Shown here in pieces: positions 31,307 through 38,828 of a stretch of 64,000 bases of DNA. The translations under genes were made by a program, and so were the position numbers. The stretch is from Verrucomicrobiaceae bacterium UBA1938 (GTDB taxonomy: Bacteria > Verrucomicrobiota > Verrucomicrobiia > Verrucomicrobiales > Verrucomicrobiaceae). Where the stretch lies: assembly GCA_002336895.1 (NCBI GenBank), contig DDFC01000020.1, positions 278,414-342,413 of the forward strand, given 5' to 3'. A model generated the notes under the pieces. It did no database searches, was not told the origin of the DNA, and worked only from the letters and a program-made list of their open reading frames with translations. Position 1 is the stretch's first letter. Every line of letters starts with the position of its first letter.

Positions 31307-33148
31307 TTACTTGGCCTCGACGGGGGTGGTCAGGTAATGCAGCTGGATGGCGTCCGGGTGGGCATAGTTGACATTCAGCAGGCTGCCAAAGTAGCGCTGG
31401 AAGGTTTCATTGGAGGGGCGCGCATTGGGGTCAAACCAGCTGCTGGCGGCCGGAGCTGCGGCGGTGCTTTCATCCGGGGCCAGGGCTTTCTTGCCTGGGC
31501 CTTTCTTCTTGGCGGCGGCCTTGGCCTTGGCTCCGGATTTGCTTTCCAGAGTGGCGGCGGTGGTGGCCAGGAAATTCATGAGGCGTCCGGCGTCTGTCAC
31601 GCCCACGCTGTTGTAGTTTTTGGGTGCCAGGGAGAGCAGGTTCTGCACATGGGCGCTGTCCCAGATGCTGGGACCGGAAGGGTCCTTCATGCGGGCCAGC
31701 ACCTTTTTCAGGGTGTCCTGTCCGCCCACGGAGATCAGCAGGTACTTGCCGGTGTTGCAGAAGGAAACCTCGGTGGCGGCATTGGCCGTCTGCGAGGTCT
31801 TGAGCGTGTTGATCGTGTAGCCGAGATAGTCGCTCTCTTCAAAAGCGCCGAAGCCGGCACCGACGAAGCGTTTGAGCGCGTCCAACGCCCCGCCCAGTTT
31901 GGCGGCGTCCTTGATCTTGAAGCCCGTGACCTGGCTCTCCTTGGTGCCGGTGCCATCCTGGGCCTGCACGACTTCATCTGACAAGCTGCCAAAGAGGTCA
32001 TCGCGGATTTTGAATCCCATCTGTGCTTCCAGCTGCGGCAGCTGCATGGCCACCAGCATGGCCATGGGGCCCAGCTTGCCGACCATGCCGAGGATTGCGT
32101 CATAGACGGTGCCAATGTCCACACGGGAGACGCTGGCGCTCATGACACCTGCGGGCATGAAGGCAGGAAGGGCCACCTCATTGGCAGAGCCACGCATGAG
32201 GGAGACCAGCCCGGTGGGCTTCTGCGGGTGGAGAATGGTCACGTCCATGCGCGACTGCGTGTCAGTAAACTCTGTGGAAAACGCGACAGCCTGCAGCTCC
32301 TGCGCGCCCAGCATGTCCATCACCGTCTTGGGCTTGATGTCGATGCTGAAGCCCTTGGGCTTCTCCGCATTTTTCTTCTTGGCCTCATCAGCGGCGGTCA
32401 GCGCTTTTTCGGCGTAGTCGATCAGCTTCACGCCGTTGAAATAGACCAGCATGTCGCCGCTTCCATTGGTGATCTGGCTGATGCGGGTCAGGTGCTCATG
32501 CTGCAGGCCGGGAGGATCTCCGGCGTTGTTTTTCAGCGCGCCGATCATGTACTCCATGAGTGCACGTGTGTTGGTTTCCACCATCACATCCCCGATCACC
32601 GCCCATGCCGTGACCCACGGGGCGTCCGCAGCATCCGAGGCGGAGGCGATCTGCACGCTCACGCCACTGATGTCCTCGGTGCGCAGCTTCACGTCCGGGT
32701 TCGCCTTCTTCTTGGATTCCACCTCGGCGAGCTTGTGTGCCTCGATCTCCTTCTGCTTGCCGGCGATCTCGCACAGCGAGACAGCGGGCGGGCTCTTTTT
32801 TTCAAACTCTGAGACGTCATTGACCACGAGATAGCTCACCACGGCGCCGGGGTAGTCCTTGAGCGTGTCGTACATGCCCTGGCCGTAGGTGTCCTTGAAG
32901 AGCTTGTCCCACGGGGCGTCGCCGTCTTTGTGCATGGGGGTCATCCAGCGTTTGGCCTCCTCGTCCTGCATGAATTTGGCGTAGCTGCTCTTGTCCCAGT
33001 CGGCGAGCAATTCGGGCGTGTTTTTCACGGCGATGACGCCGACGGTGTTTTTCGGCATCAGGTTGTACCATTGCTCCAGCCGGTCGGCGGCCGTGGCGGG
33101 GAGGATCCCCGCCAGCAGCAGGGACAGTGAGAGAGAGGGGAGTTTCAT
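31307..33148 (-). CDS. Large exported protein of unknown function
   Basis: Not firmly recognised. 613 aa with a signal peptide (L-S-L-S-L-L-L-A-G-I-L-P-A-T-A-A). The opening L-M-P-K-N-T-V-G-V-I-A-V-K-N-T-P-E-L resembles exported proteins of the DUF3352 type, which begin with a P-A-D-T-x-x-x-x-x-x-N-x-P pattern, but I would not assign the family. A Lys/Ala-rich low-complexity stretch lies near 540-565. Transcribed between the HtrA-like protease and the FG-GAP protein with gaps of 47 and 25 bp, so the three are probably an operon. Confidence 0.6.
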   Translation of the reverse strand: MKLPSLSLSLLLAGILPATAADRLEQWYNLMPKNTVGVIAVKNTPELLADWDKSSYAKFMQDEEAKRWMTPMHKDGDAPWDKLFKDTYGQGMYDTLKDYPGAVVSYLVVNDVSEFEKKSPPAVSLCEIAGKQKEIEAHKLAEVESKKKANPDVKLRTEDISGVSVQIASASDAADAPWVTAWAVIGDVMVETNTRALMEYMIGALKNNAGDPPGLQHEHLTRISQITNGSGDMLVYFNGVKLIDYAEKALTAADEAKKKNAEKPKGFSIDIKPKTVMDMLGAQELQAVAFSTEFTDTQSRMDVTILHPQKPTGLVSLMRGSANEVALPAFMPAGVMSASVSRVDIGTVYDAILGMVGKLGPMAMLVAMQLPQLEAQMGFKIRDDLFGSLSDEVVQAQDGTGTKESQVTGFKIKDAAKLGGALDALKRFVGAGFGAFEESDYLGYTINTLKTSQTANAATEVSFCNTGKYLLISVGGQDTLKKVLARMKDPSGPSIWDSAHVQNLLSLAPKNYNSVGVTDAGRLMNFLATTAATLESKSGAKAKAAAKKKGPGKKALAPDESTAAAPAASSWFDPNARPSNETFQRYFGSLLNVNYAHPDAIQLHYLTTPVEAK

Positions 33149-33195
33149 AAGAAGGGGGGGGATGTGATCTGACGGCCCAAGACTTAACTGAAGGA

Positions 33196-34167
33196 TCAGC
33201 CACCAGTGGTTACAGAATCGGGCTTTGTTTTTTCCTGCGGAGGCGCAGGCGGCGGCAGGTAGCGAAAGCCGCTGTTGGGATTGCGCGGGTCAAAGGCGAA
33301 GGCCTCGCGGTTTTTCAGGAAGAGCTTCAGCACATTGGCTGGAATGGAGAATCCGAGGCCTTCGACGCCCACGCCAGCAGCCTTCATGTTGTTCACGCCC
33401 ACGACTTCGCCGCGCGCATTGAAGAGCGGGCCGCCGGAGTTGCCGGGATTGATCTGCGTGGTGCTCTGAATGTACCAGCGGCCGCTGCTCTCACGCGCAC
33501 GGATGCTCACGATGCCCTTGGAAACCGAGCGCTCCAGCCCGAGCGGGCTGCCGATGGCAAACACATCCTGCCCTTGGGTGAGGAGATCGGAGTCTCCCAT
33601 GGGGACGAAGGGCAGCTTGTCCACACCGGCGTCGTCGATCTGCAGGATGGCGAGATCAAGGAAGCCGTTCATGGCGATGATCTTCACCTTGGTAAACTGC
33701 TGCTTCTCCAGGCCGTCGGGCTTTTTGCGGTAAACCACCACGGTGATCTCGCGCTCACCGGCGATGACGTGCTGGTTGGTGATGACGTAGCCGAGCTTGT
33801 TGATGATGAAGCCGGAGCCCAGGCCGGAGGCGGTCTGGATCTGCACCACCGACTCCGCCACGCGCTGGACGTTCTTTTCCACCGTCATGGACTCACGGCC
33901 GGGCTCTACGTAGTAGATGTCCTCGCCCTGCACGGCTGCGGCTTTGGCTGCCGAGGCGGAGGCCTTTTCATAGATGGAGATCTCCGTGCGCGGAATGATC
34001 AGCACATTGTGGCCGAGATCCAGCACCACGGCGTCTTCTCTGTCCTTGAGCACCTCTCCGCGCAGCTCGGCCCCGTTTTTGAGCACGATCTTGACGTTTT
34101 CCGCCAGCAGGGGCGCGGCCGCGAGAAAGCCGGCCGCCAGAATTCCGAAGCTCAGGTTTTTGCGCAT
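33196..34167 (-). CDS. Trypsin-like serine protease (HtrA/DegP family, S1C)
   Basis: 323 aa from the ATG at 34167, which gives a good signal peptide (F-G-I-L-A-A-G-F-L-A-A-A); the longer frame overlaps the glycosylase gene in antisense. A short N-terminal region with L-K-N-G-A-E-L-R-G-E-V precedes the protease. The triad is visible: His in T-N-Q-H-V-I-A, Asp in F-L-D-L-A-I-L, Ser in N-P-G-N-S-G-G-P-L. I see no PDZ domain; the protein ends in a Pro-rich tail after the catalytic domain, unlike DegP/DegS. Probably a periplasmic quality-control protease for its exported operon partners. Confidence 0.85.
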   Translation of the reverse strand: MRKNLSFGILAAGFLAAAPLLAENVKIVLKNGAELRGEVLKDREDAVVLDLGHNVLIIPRTEISIYEKASASAAKAAAVQGEDIYYVEPGRESMTVEKNVQRVAESVVQIQTASGLGSGFIINKLGYVITNQHVIAGEREITVVVYRKKPDGLEKQQFTKVKIIAMNGFLDLAILQIDDAGVDKLPFVPMGDSDLLTQGQDVFAIGSPLGLERSVSKGIVSIRARESSGRWYIQSTTQINPGNSGGPLFNARGEVVGVNNMKAAGVGVEGLGFSIPANVLKLFLKNREAFAFDPRNPNSGFRYLPPPAPPQEKTKPDSVTTGG

Positions 34168-34257
34168 TACGAAGGCAAAGTCTAGCGGGGCCGTTTTTGG
34201 ATACGAGTTCTTTTTGCGCGTCTTGACTCGGCGAATGTCCACGCATCTCATGCACGA

Positions 34258-34983
34258 ATGCCTGCCGATGCCCTTGTCTCCGCCGCCCGCACTTTGCGTG
34301 AAACCCTGCGCCCTCTCCGCTTTGCCGCGCCGGTGGAGTACGTCTATCAGCCGCTGGACTACGCGTGGACGCCGCATGAGACCTACCTGCGCCGGTTTGG
34401 CAGCAGCCGCAAGAAGGTGGTGCTGGTGGGCATGAACCCCGGCCCTTTTGGCATGACTCAGACGGGCGTGCCGTTTGGCGAGATCGCCGCCGTGCGCGAC
34501 TGGATGGGCATTTGTGAGCCTGTGGGCAAGCCGGAGCGCGAGCACCCGAAACGCCCGGTGGTCGGTTTTGACTGCCCTCAGTCCGAGGTGAGCGGGCGGA
34601 GGCTGTGGGGGCTCTTTGCCCAGCGCTTTGGCAAGGCTGAGGCCTTCTTCAAAGACCACTTCGTGGCCAACTACTGCCCGCTGGTTTTCATCGAGGCCAG
34701 CGGTCGCAATTTCACGCCCGACAAGCTCCCTGCAGCCGAAACCACAGTCATGGAGGAAGCCTGCGACGCCCACCTGCGCGCCGTCATCGCCGCGCTGCAG
34801 CCGGAGTGGGTCATCGGTGTGGGGGCCTTTGCGGAAGAGCGCGCCGTGCGCGCCAAAGAAGCCATGGGCGGCAGCTTCAAAACCGGCCGCGTCCTCCACC
34901 CCAGCCCCGCCAGCCCCGCCGCCAACCGCGACTGGGCCGGCGCCGCGACAAAGCAGCTGGTGAAGCTGGGGGTGTGGGAGTGA
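34258..34983 (+). CDS. SMUG1-type uracil-DNA glycosylase
   Basis: 241 aa. Strong family segments: G-M-N-P-G-P-F-G-M-T-Q-T-G-V-P-F-G-E (about 58-75, the uracil-binding and catalytic loop with the Asn of N-P-G-P), E-H-P-K-R-P-V, and the DNA-intercalation motif H-P-S-P-A-S-P near the C-terminus. It removes uracil and oxidised pyrimidines such as 5-hydroxymethyluracil from DNA. SMUG1 was first known from animals and is scattered among bacteria. It is divergent from the protease gene, with 90 bp between. Confidence 0.88.
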   Translation: MPADALVSAARTLRETLRPLRFAAPVEYVYQPLDYAWTPHETYLRRFGSSRKKVVLVGMNPGPFGMTQTGVPFGEIAAVRDWMGICEPVGKPEREHPKRPVVGFDCPQSEVSGRRLWGLFAQRFGKAEAFFKDHFVANYCPLVFIEASGRNFTPDKLPAAETTVMEEACDAHLRAVIAALQPEWVIGVGAFAEERAVRAKEAMGGSFKTGRVLHPSPASPAANRDWAGAATKQLVKLGVWE

Positions 34984-35045
34984 TCCTGCACTGGCAGGCG
35001 TGGGGGGAATTGCAACAACAAGCAGCCTGACGCGTTTAATCGGGA

Positions 35046-36041
35046 ATGAACCAGCCCGTCAATCCCCTGCTGTTTTGCGTGCTGGTGATGGCTGCTCCCT
35101 TGGCTGCGTGTGGCGAGGAAACAGCCGCGCCTCCGCCCACGGAGGCGCAGCTCAGAGCGGTGATCGCCAAAGGGCTGGGGTATCTGGCGCGGGGCAGCGA
35201 TGAGTGGATGGTGGAAAAAGGCTGCAATGCCTGCCACCATCTGCCGCAGGTTTTGTGGAACCACCGCGAGGCGCGGATGCGCGGCTTCACCATCGATGAA
35301 AAGAAGTTCGACGAATGGCTGAAGTGGTCTTATGAAAATGGCACAAACATCAAGGCTGGCCGGGAGATGACGGCTTTTCTCAAGCTGGCCATGCCGGATA
35401 AACCCGCACCGGAGCTGACCAAGATCATTCTGGAAGGGCAGCAACCTGATGGCTCGTGGAAGCCCTCGGGCCAGTTTCTCGGCCAGAAGCGCCCGGCACC
35501 GGAATCGACCATCAATTCCACCCGCATCTTCCTGCTGGCGCTGATGACGGATGATGGAGACAAAAAGCTCTCCGATGATGCGCTGGCAAAGGCTGCCGCC
35601 CTGCTGGCCAAGGAACAAAAGCCCACATCGATCGAGACGCTGGCCTACCGCACGCTGTTTGCCCGTCGCCTGGGCAAATCCGAGGAGGTGGCCGCCCTCT
35701 CGGCGGAGATCGTGGGCCATCAGCATGCCGATGGCGGCTGGGGCTGGCAGATCAAGGCGCCTGGCAGCGATGCCATCGCCACCGGGCTGGCGCTTTATGT
35801 TCTGTCATCGTCCGCAGAACCCGCCGCCAGCGCGGCCATCGTGCGTGCGCAGAGCTGGCTCATTGCCAGTCAGAGAGAAGATGGCAGCTGGCCCATGGAC
35901 TACAGGAATCTGAGTTCCACGGACCGCAGCAAGCCTGAAAAAGCCAAGTCTCTCAAGGCTGCCACCCAAATCTATTCCTACTGGGGGACGGCATGGAGTA
36001 CGCTGGGCCTGCTGCAAGGGGTGCCGGTCAAGAAAAAATGA
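35046..36041 (+). CDS. Exported squalene-cyclase-like repeat protein with a CxxCH motif
   Basis: 331 aa. The N-terminus is a signal peptide that could be a lipoprotein signal (A-A-P-L-A-A-C-G). C-N-A-C-H-H at 60-65 fits a covalent haem c site. The rest resembles the alpha/alpha toroid of terpene cyclases and prenyltransferases, with repeats of the Q-x-x-D-G-S-W type: G-Q-Q-P-D-G-S-W, H-Q-H-A-D-G-G-W-G-W and Q-R-E-D-G-S-W-P-M-D. The D-x-D-D cyclase acid motif is absent, so catalysis on squalene is unlikely. Stands alone between the glycosylase and ppnP. Confidence 0.7.
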   Translation: MNQPVNPLLFCVLVMAAPLAACGEETAAPPPTEAQLRAVIAKGLGYLARGSDEWMVEKGCNACHHLPQVLWNHREARMRGFTIDEKKFDEWLKWSYENGTNIKAGREMTAFLKLAMPDKPAPELTKIILEGQQPDGSWKPSGQFLGQKRPAPESTINSTRIFLLALMTDDGDKKLSDDALAKAAALLAKEQKPTSIETLAYRTLFARRLGKSEEVAALSAEIVGHQHADGGWGWQIKAPGSDAIATGLALYVLSSSAEPAASAAIVRAQSWLIASQREDGSWPMDYRNLSSTDRSKPEKAKSLKAATQIYSYWGTAWSTLGLLQGVPVKKK

Positions 36042-36122
36042 GGGATTTGGGGCTGCTGCTGAGACTGAATCGCAGCGGTAGGGCTTGCTGTGCGGGGTAA
36101 TTGTGCTTACCTGACACGACTC

Positions 36123-36452
36123 ATGTCCGCCATCCCCGCAGAATTTTCCGGAGTCACCGCCGTCACCAAGGCCAATGTTTACTTCGACGGCAAGGTCGTC
36201 AGCCACAGCATCCTGTTTGCTGACGGCAGCAAGAAAACTCTGGGTCTCATCTATCCAGGTGATTTCCATTTTGGCACTGCCAAGGCTGAACGCATGGAGA
36301 TCGTCGCCGGAGAGTGCCTCGTGAAAATCGACGGCAACGAAACCAAGGTGACCTACTCCGGCGGCCAGTACTTTGATGTCCCCGCCAACAGCGGCTTCGA
36401 CATCACGGTCAGCGCCGGCATCTGCGAGTACATCTGCTCTTTCCTGGATTAA
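36123..36452 (+). CDS. ppnP: Pyrimidine/purine nucleoside phosphorylase PpnP
   Basis: 109 aa from the ATG at 36123; a short upstream extension exists but the family starts here. One cupin-like domain: N-V-Y-F-D-G-K-V-x-S-H near the start, T-L-G-x-x-x-P-G-D-F-H-F in the middle, and the F-D-V-P-A-N-S-G-F end strand. The family phosphorolyses a wide range of nucleosides. Probably monocistronic. Confidence 0.9.
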   Translation: MSAIPAEFSGVTAVTKANVYFDGKVVSHSILFADGSKKTLGLIYPGDFHFGTAKAERMEIVAGECLVKIDGNETKVTYSGGQYFDVPANSGFDITVSAGICEYICSFLD

Positions 36453-36542
36453 TCCAGGAGCTGCGGGTGGTGTGCCATAGCTGCATGTCATCTTCTCATC
36501 ACAATTTCTGCCCCGTCATCATCAAGGGGTGCTTACTGGAGG

Positions 36543-36557
36543 CCGGGCGCCGCCCGG
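36543..36557 (+). promoter_or_regulatory. GC-rich hairpin just upstream of kup
   Basis: CCGGGC-GCC-GCCCGG, 15 bp before the kup ATG. It lacks a T-run. It could sequester the ribosome-binding region of kup or end the ppnP transcript. I do not recognise a c-di-AMP riboswitch in this 120-bp leader. Confidence 0.3.
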
Positions 36558-36572
36558 TGATCATCACGTTAT

Positions 36573-38522
36573 ATGAGTGACGCTACTGAAAAGACCGGCC
36601 ATCATCCCAGGCTGCCAACCACGACCCTCGTCATTGCGGCGCTGGGCGTGGTGTTTGGAGACATCGGCACGAGCCCCATCTACACCCTGAAGGAGTGCTT
36701 CAGTCCGCACAGTCCGCACCATGTGGCCGCCACGCATGAAAATCTGCTGGGGGTCGTCTCGCTGGTGCTATGGGCGCTGATCGTGCTCGTCTGCATCAAG
36801 TACCTGGTCTTTGTGCTGCGTGCGGACAACAAGGGGGAGGGCGGAGTGCTCTCCCTCATGGCGCTGGCATCTCATGGCATGGACGAGGTTTTGAAACGCC
36901 GCACGGTCATCGTGCTGCTCGGGCTCTTTGGCGCAGCGCTGCTGTTTGGAGACGGCATCATCACCCCCGCCATCTCCGTGCTCAGTGCTGTGGAAGGCCT
37001 GAAGGACGGCGGCCTGCTCGGCAGTCCGCCGACGGACGCGGATGCGGCAGCACTTTGGGATGAGAAGATGGAGCTGCTGATCATGGGCATCACCATGGTG
37101 ATCCTCATCGTGCTGTTTGCCGTGCAGTTTCTGGGCACGGCGAAGATGGGGCGTTTCTTTGGCCCCATCACCGGTCTGTGGTTTGTTTCCCTGGCGGCGC
37201 TGGGGGTGTCTCATCTGATCAGCGGCCCTGAGATTCTCGCTGCTTTCAATCCGCTGCACGGCTGGCATTTCCTGACCACGGGCGGGCACAAGTCGTTCGT
37301 GATCCTCGGCAGCGTGTTTCTGGCCGTGACAGGGGGAGAGGCCCTGTATGCAGACATGGGCCACTTTGGCGCCGGGCCCATCCGGCGTGCATGGTTTGCC
37401 CTGGTTCTGCCTGCACTGGCGCTGAATTACCTGGGGCAGGGAGCGCTGCTCATGAAGAACCCGGAAGCGGCGCACGCGCCTTTCTTCCAGATGGCCCCCC
37501 ACTGGGCCACGCTGCCGATGGTGCTGCTGGCCACTGCCGCCACGGTCATCGCCTCCCAGGCGCTGATCACAGGCACCTATTCACTCACGCTGAGTGCTGT
37601 GCAGCTGGGCTATCTGCCACGCCTGAGCATCCGCCACACCTCCGAGCATGCCCGCGGCCAGATCTACATCCCGCTGGTGAACTGGCTGCTCATGCTGGCC
37701 TGCCTGGCACTGGTGGTGGCCTTCAAGAACTCCACCAACCTGGCCGCGGCCTATGGCGTGGCGGTGACGATGACCATGCTCATCACCACGGTGCTGTTTT
37801 ACTTTGCCGCACGGCATCTGTGGAAGTGGCCGCTGCTCAAGACGGTGTCCCTTTGCTTTGTGTTTGGAGTGATCGAAGTCGCCTTCCTCAGCGCCAATCT
37901 GGTGAAGTTCTTTGACGGCGGCTGGTTCCCGCTGGTGGTCGGCGTGCTCATCTTCACACTGATGACCACCTGGGCCACGGGCCGCCGGCTGGTGCGCGCC
38001 TCCATGGAAAAAAGTGCGCTCAGCCAGGAGACGCTGTGCGAGAGCCTCAAGCGCCGCCCGCCCGTCATGGTGCCGGGCACGGCCATCTTCATGTCCAGCA
38101 CCAGCGGGCGCACCCCCATCGCACTGCTGCACAGCCTGAAGCACTACCGAGCCATTCATGAGCGCGTTATTTTCATGACGCTGATCACCGAGGACGAGCC
38201 CTGGGTGACCCCCGGGCGCCGCGTGCAGGTGGAGGCCCTATCGGATGGCTTCTGGCGCGTGACGGGCCGCTATGGCTTCATGCAAAAGCCGGATGTGCCG
38301 CGCCTCCTGCGGCAGTGCGCCAACCACGGCCTCGAAGTGGAGGCCGAAAAAGCCACCTTCTTCCTTGGGCGTGAGATCATTGTGCCCAGCCACAAGCCCG
38401 GCATGGCGCGCTGGCGCGAGCACCTCTTTGCCTTTGCCAGCAAGCTGGCGCAGCAGCCTGCCACGTACTTCCAGATCCCCGTGGGACGGGTGATCGAGCT
38501 CGGGCAGCAGGTGGAGATCTAA
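36573..38522 (+). CDS. kup: Kup-type K+ uptake permease
   Basis: 649 aa. A low-affinity K+/H+ symporter of the KUP/HAK/KT family with about 12 membrane helices and a C-terminal soluble domain. The opening A-L-G-V-V-F-G-D-I-G-T-S-P-I-Y-T-L-K-E (with gaps) is diagnostic, as are F-G-D-G-I-I-T-P-A-I-S-V-L and G-G-E-A-L-Y-A-D-M-G-H-F-G. It precedes the high-affinity kdp operon on the same strand by 110 bp, making a K+ block. No obvious signal for co-regulation. Confidence 0.95.
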   Translation: MSDATEKTGHHPRLPTTTLVIAALGVVFGDIGTSPIYTLKECFSPHSPHHVAATHENLLGVVSLVLWALIVLVCIKYLVFVLRADNKGEGGVLSLMALASHGMDEVLKRRTVIVLLGLFGAALLFGDGIITPAISVLSAVEGLKDGGLLGSPPTDADAAALWDEKMELLIMGITMVILIVLFAVQFLGTAKMGRFFGPITGLWFVSLAALGVSHLISGPEILAAFNPLHGWHFLTTGGHKSFVILGSVFLAVTGGEALYADMGHFGAGPIRRAWFALVLPALALNYLGQGALLMKNPEAAHAPFFQMAPHWATLPMVLLATAATVIASQALITGTYSLTLSAVQLGYLPRLSIRHTSEHARGQIYIPLVNWLLMLACLALVVAFKNSTNLAAAYGVAVTMTMLITTVLFYFAARHLWKWPLLKTVSLCFVFGVIEVAFLSANLVKFFDGGWFPLVVGVLIFTLMTTWATGRRLVRASMEKSALSQETLCESLKRRPPVMVPGTAIFMSSTSGRTPIALLHSLKHYRAIHERVIFMTLITEDEPWVTPGRRVQVEALSDGFWRVTGRYGFMQKPDVPRLLRQCANHGLEVEAEKATFFLGREIIVPSHKPGMARWREHLFAFASKLAQQPATYFQIPVGRVIELGQQVEI

Positions 38523-38552
38523 ACAGGTCCGGTCTCGGGTTTTAACGCTTTT

Positions 38553-38580
38553 TTGACGCCTCAAGTCCTGCCTTTAACTC
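38553..38580 (+). promoter_or_regulatory. Possible kdp promoter
   Basis: TTGACG, 16 bp spacer, TAACTC in the 110-bp gap upstream of the kdp micro-ORFs, overlapped by an inverted repeat CCTGCC ... GGCAGG (38567-38586). Such a dyad could be a KdpE site; the -10 match is weak. Confidence 0.3.
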
Positions 38581-38632
38581 GGCAGGATGCGGTGAGCTGG
38601 CATCGTGGCGGTGGATCAACATCCACCATACC

Positions 38633-38716
38633 ATGAACGATCTCATCTACCTCGGCATCACCGTCGCGTTCTTCATGCTCTGCGGGCTCTATGCACGCGG
38701 CTGCGAAACCCTTTAA
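38633..38716 (+). CDS. Micro-ORF upstream of kdpF, 27-aa membrane peptide
   Basis: 27 aa: M-N-D-L-I-Y-L-G-I-T-V-A-F-F then M-L-C-G-L-Y-A-R-G-C-E-T-L. One hydrophobic helix with a short charged end, much like the small peptides I associate with kdpF regions. It lies 13 bp before kdpF and has the same length as it. Not named. It may be a second small subunit or regulator of the Kdp complex. Confidence 0.6.
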   Translation: MNDLIYLGITVAFFMLCGLYARGCETL

Positions 38717-38729
38717 CAATCCGCCCACC

Positions 38730-38813
38730 ATGGAAACCATCCTTGTCGGGCTCATTGCCCTCGCCCTGCTCGCCTACCTCACGGTGGCGATGATCCGTCC
38801 GGAAAAATTCTAA
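38730..38813 (+). CDS. kdpF: K+-transporting ATPase small subunit KdpF
   Basis: 27 aa, one membrane helix ending in R-P-E-K-F, the classic KdpF C-terminus. KdpF stabilises the KdpABC complex. First standard gene of the kdp operon, 15 bp before kdpA. Confidence 0.88.
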   Translation: METILVGLIALALLAYLTVAMIRPEKF

Positions 38814-38828
38814 CCCGCACCTCCTCTC

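Noticed and set aside
36453..36572. c-di-AMP (ydaO) or other riboswitch before kup
   Set aside because: Only a short GC hairpin is visible; the 120-bp leader lacks the conserved blocks I would expect.
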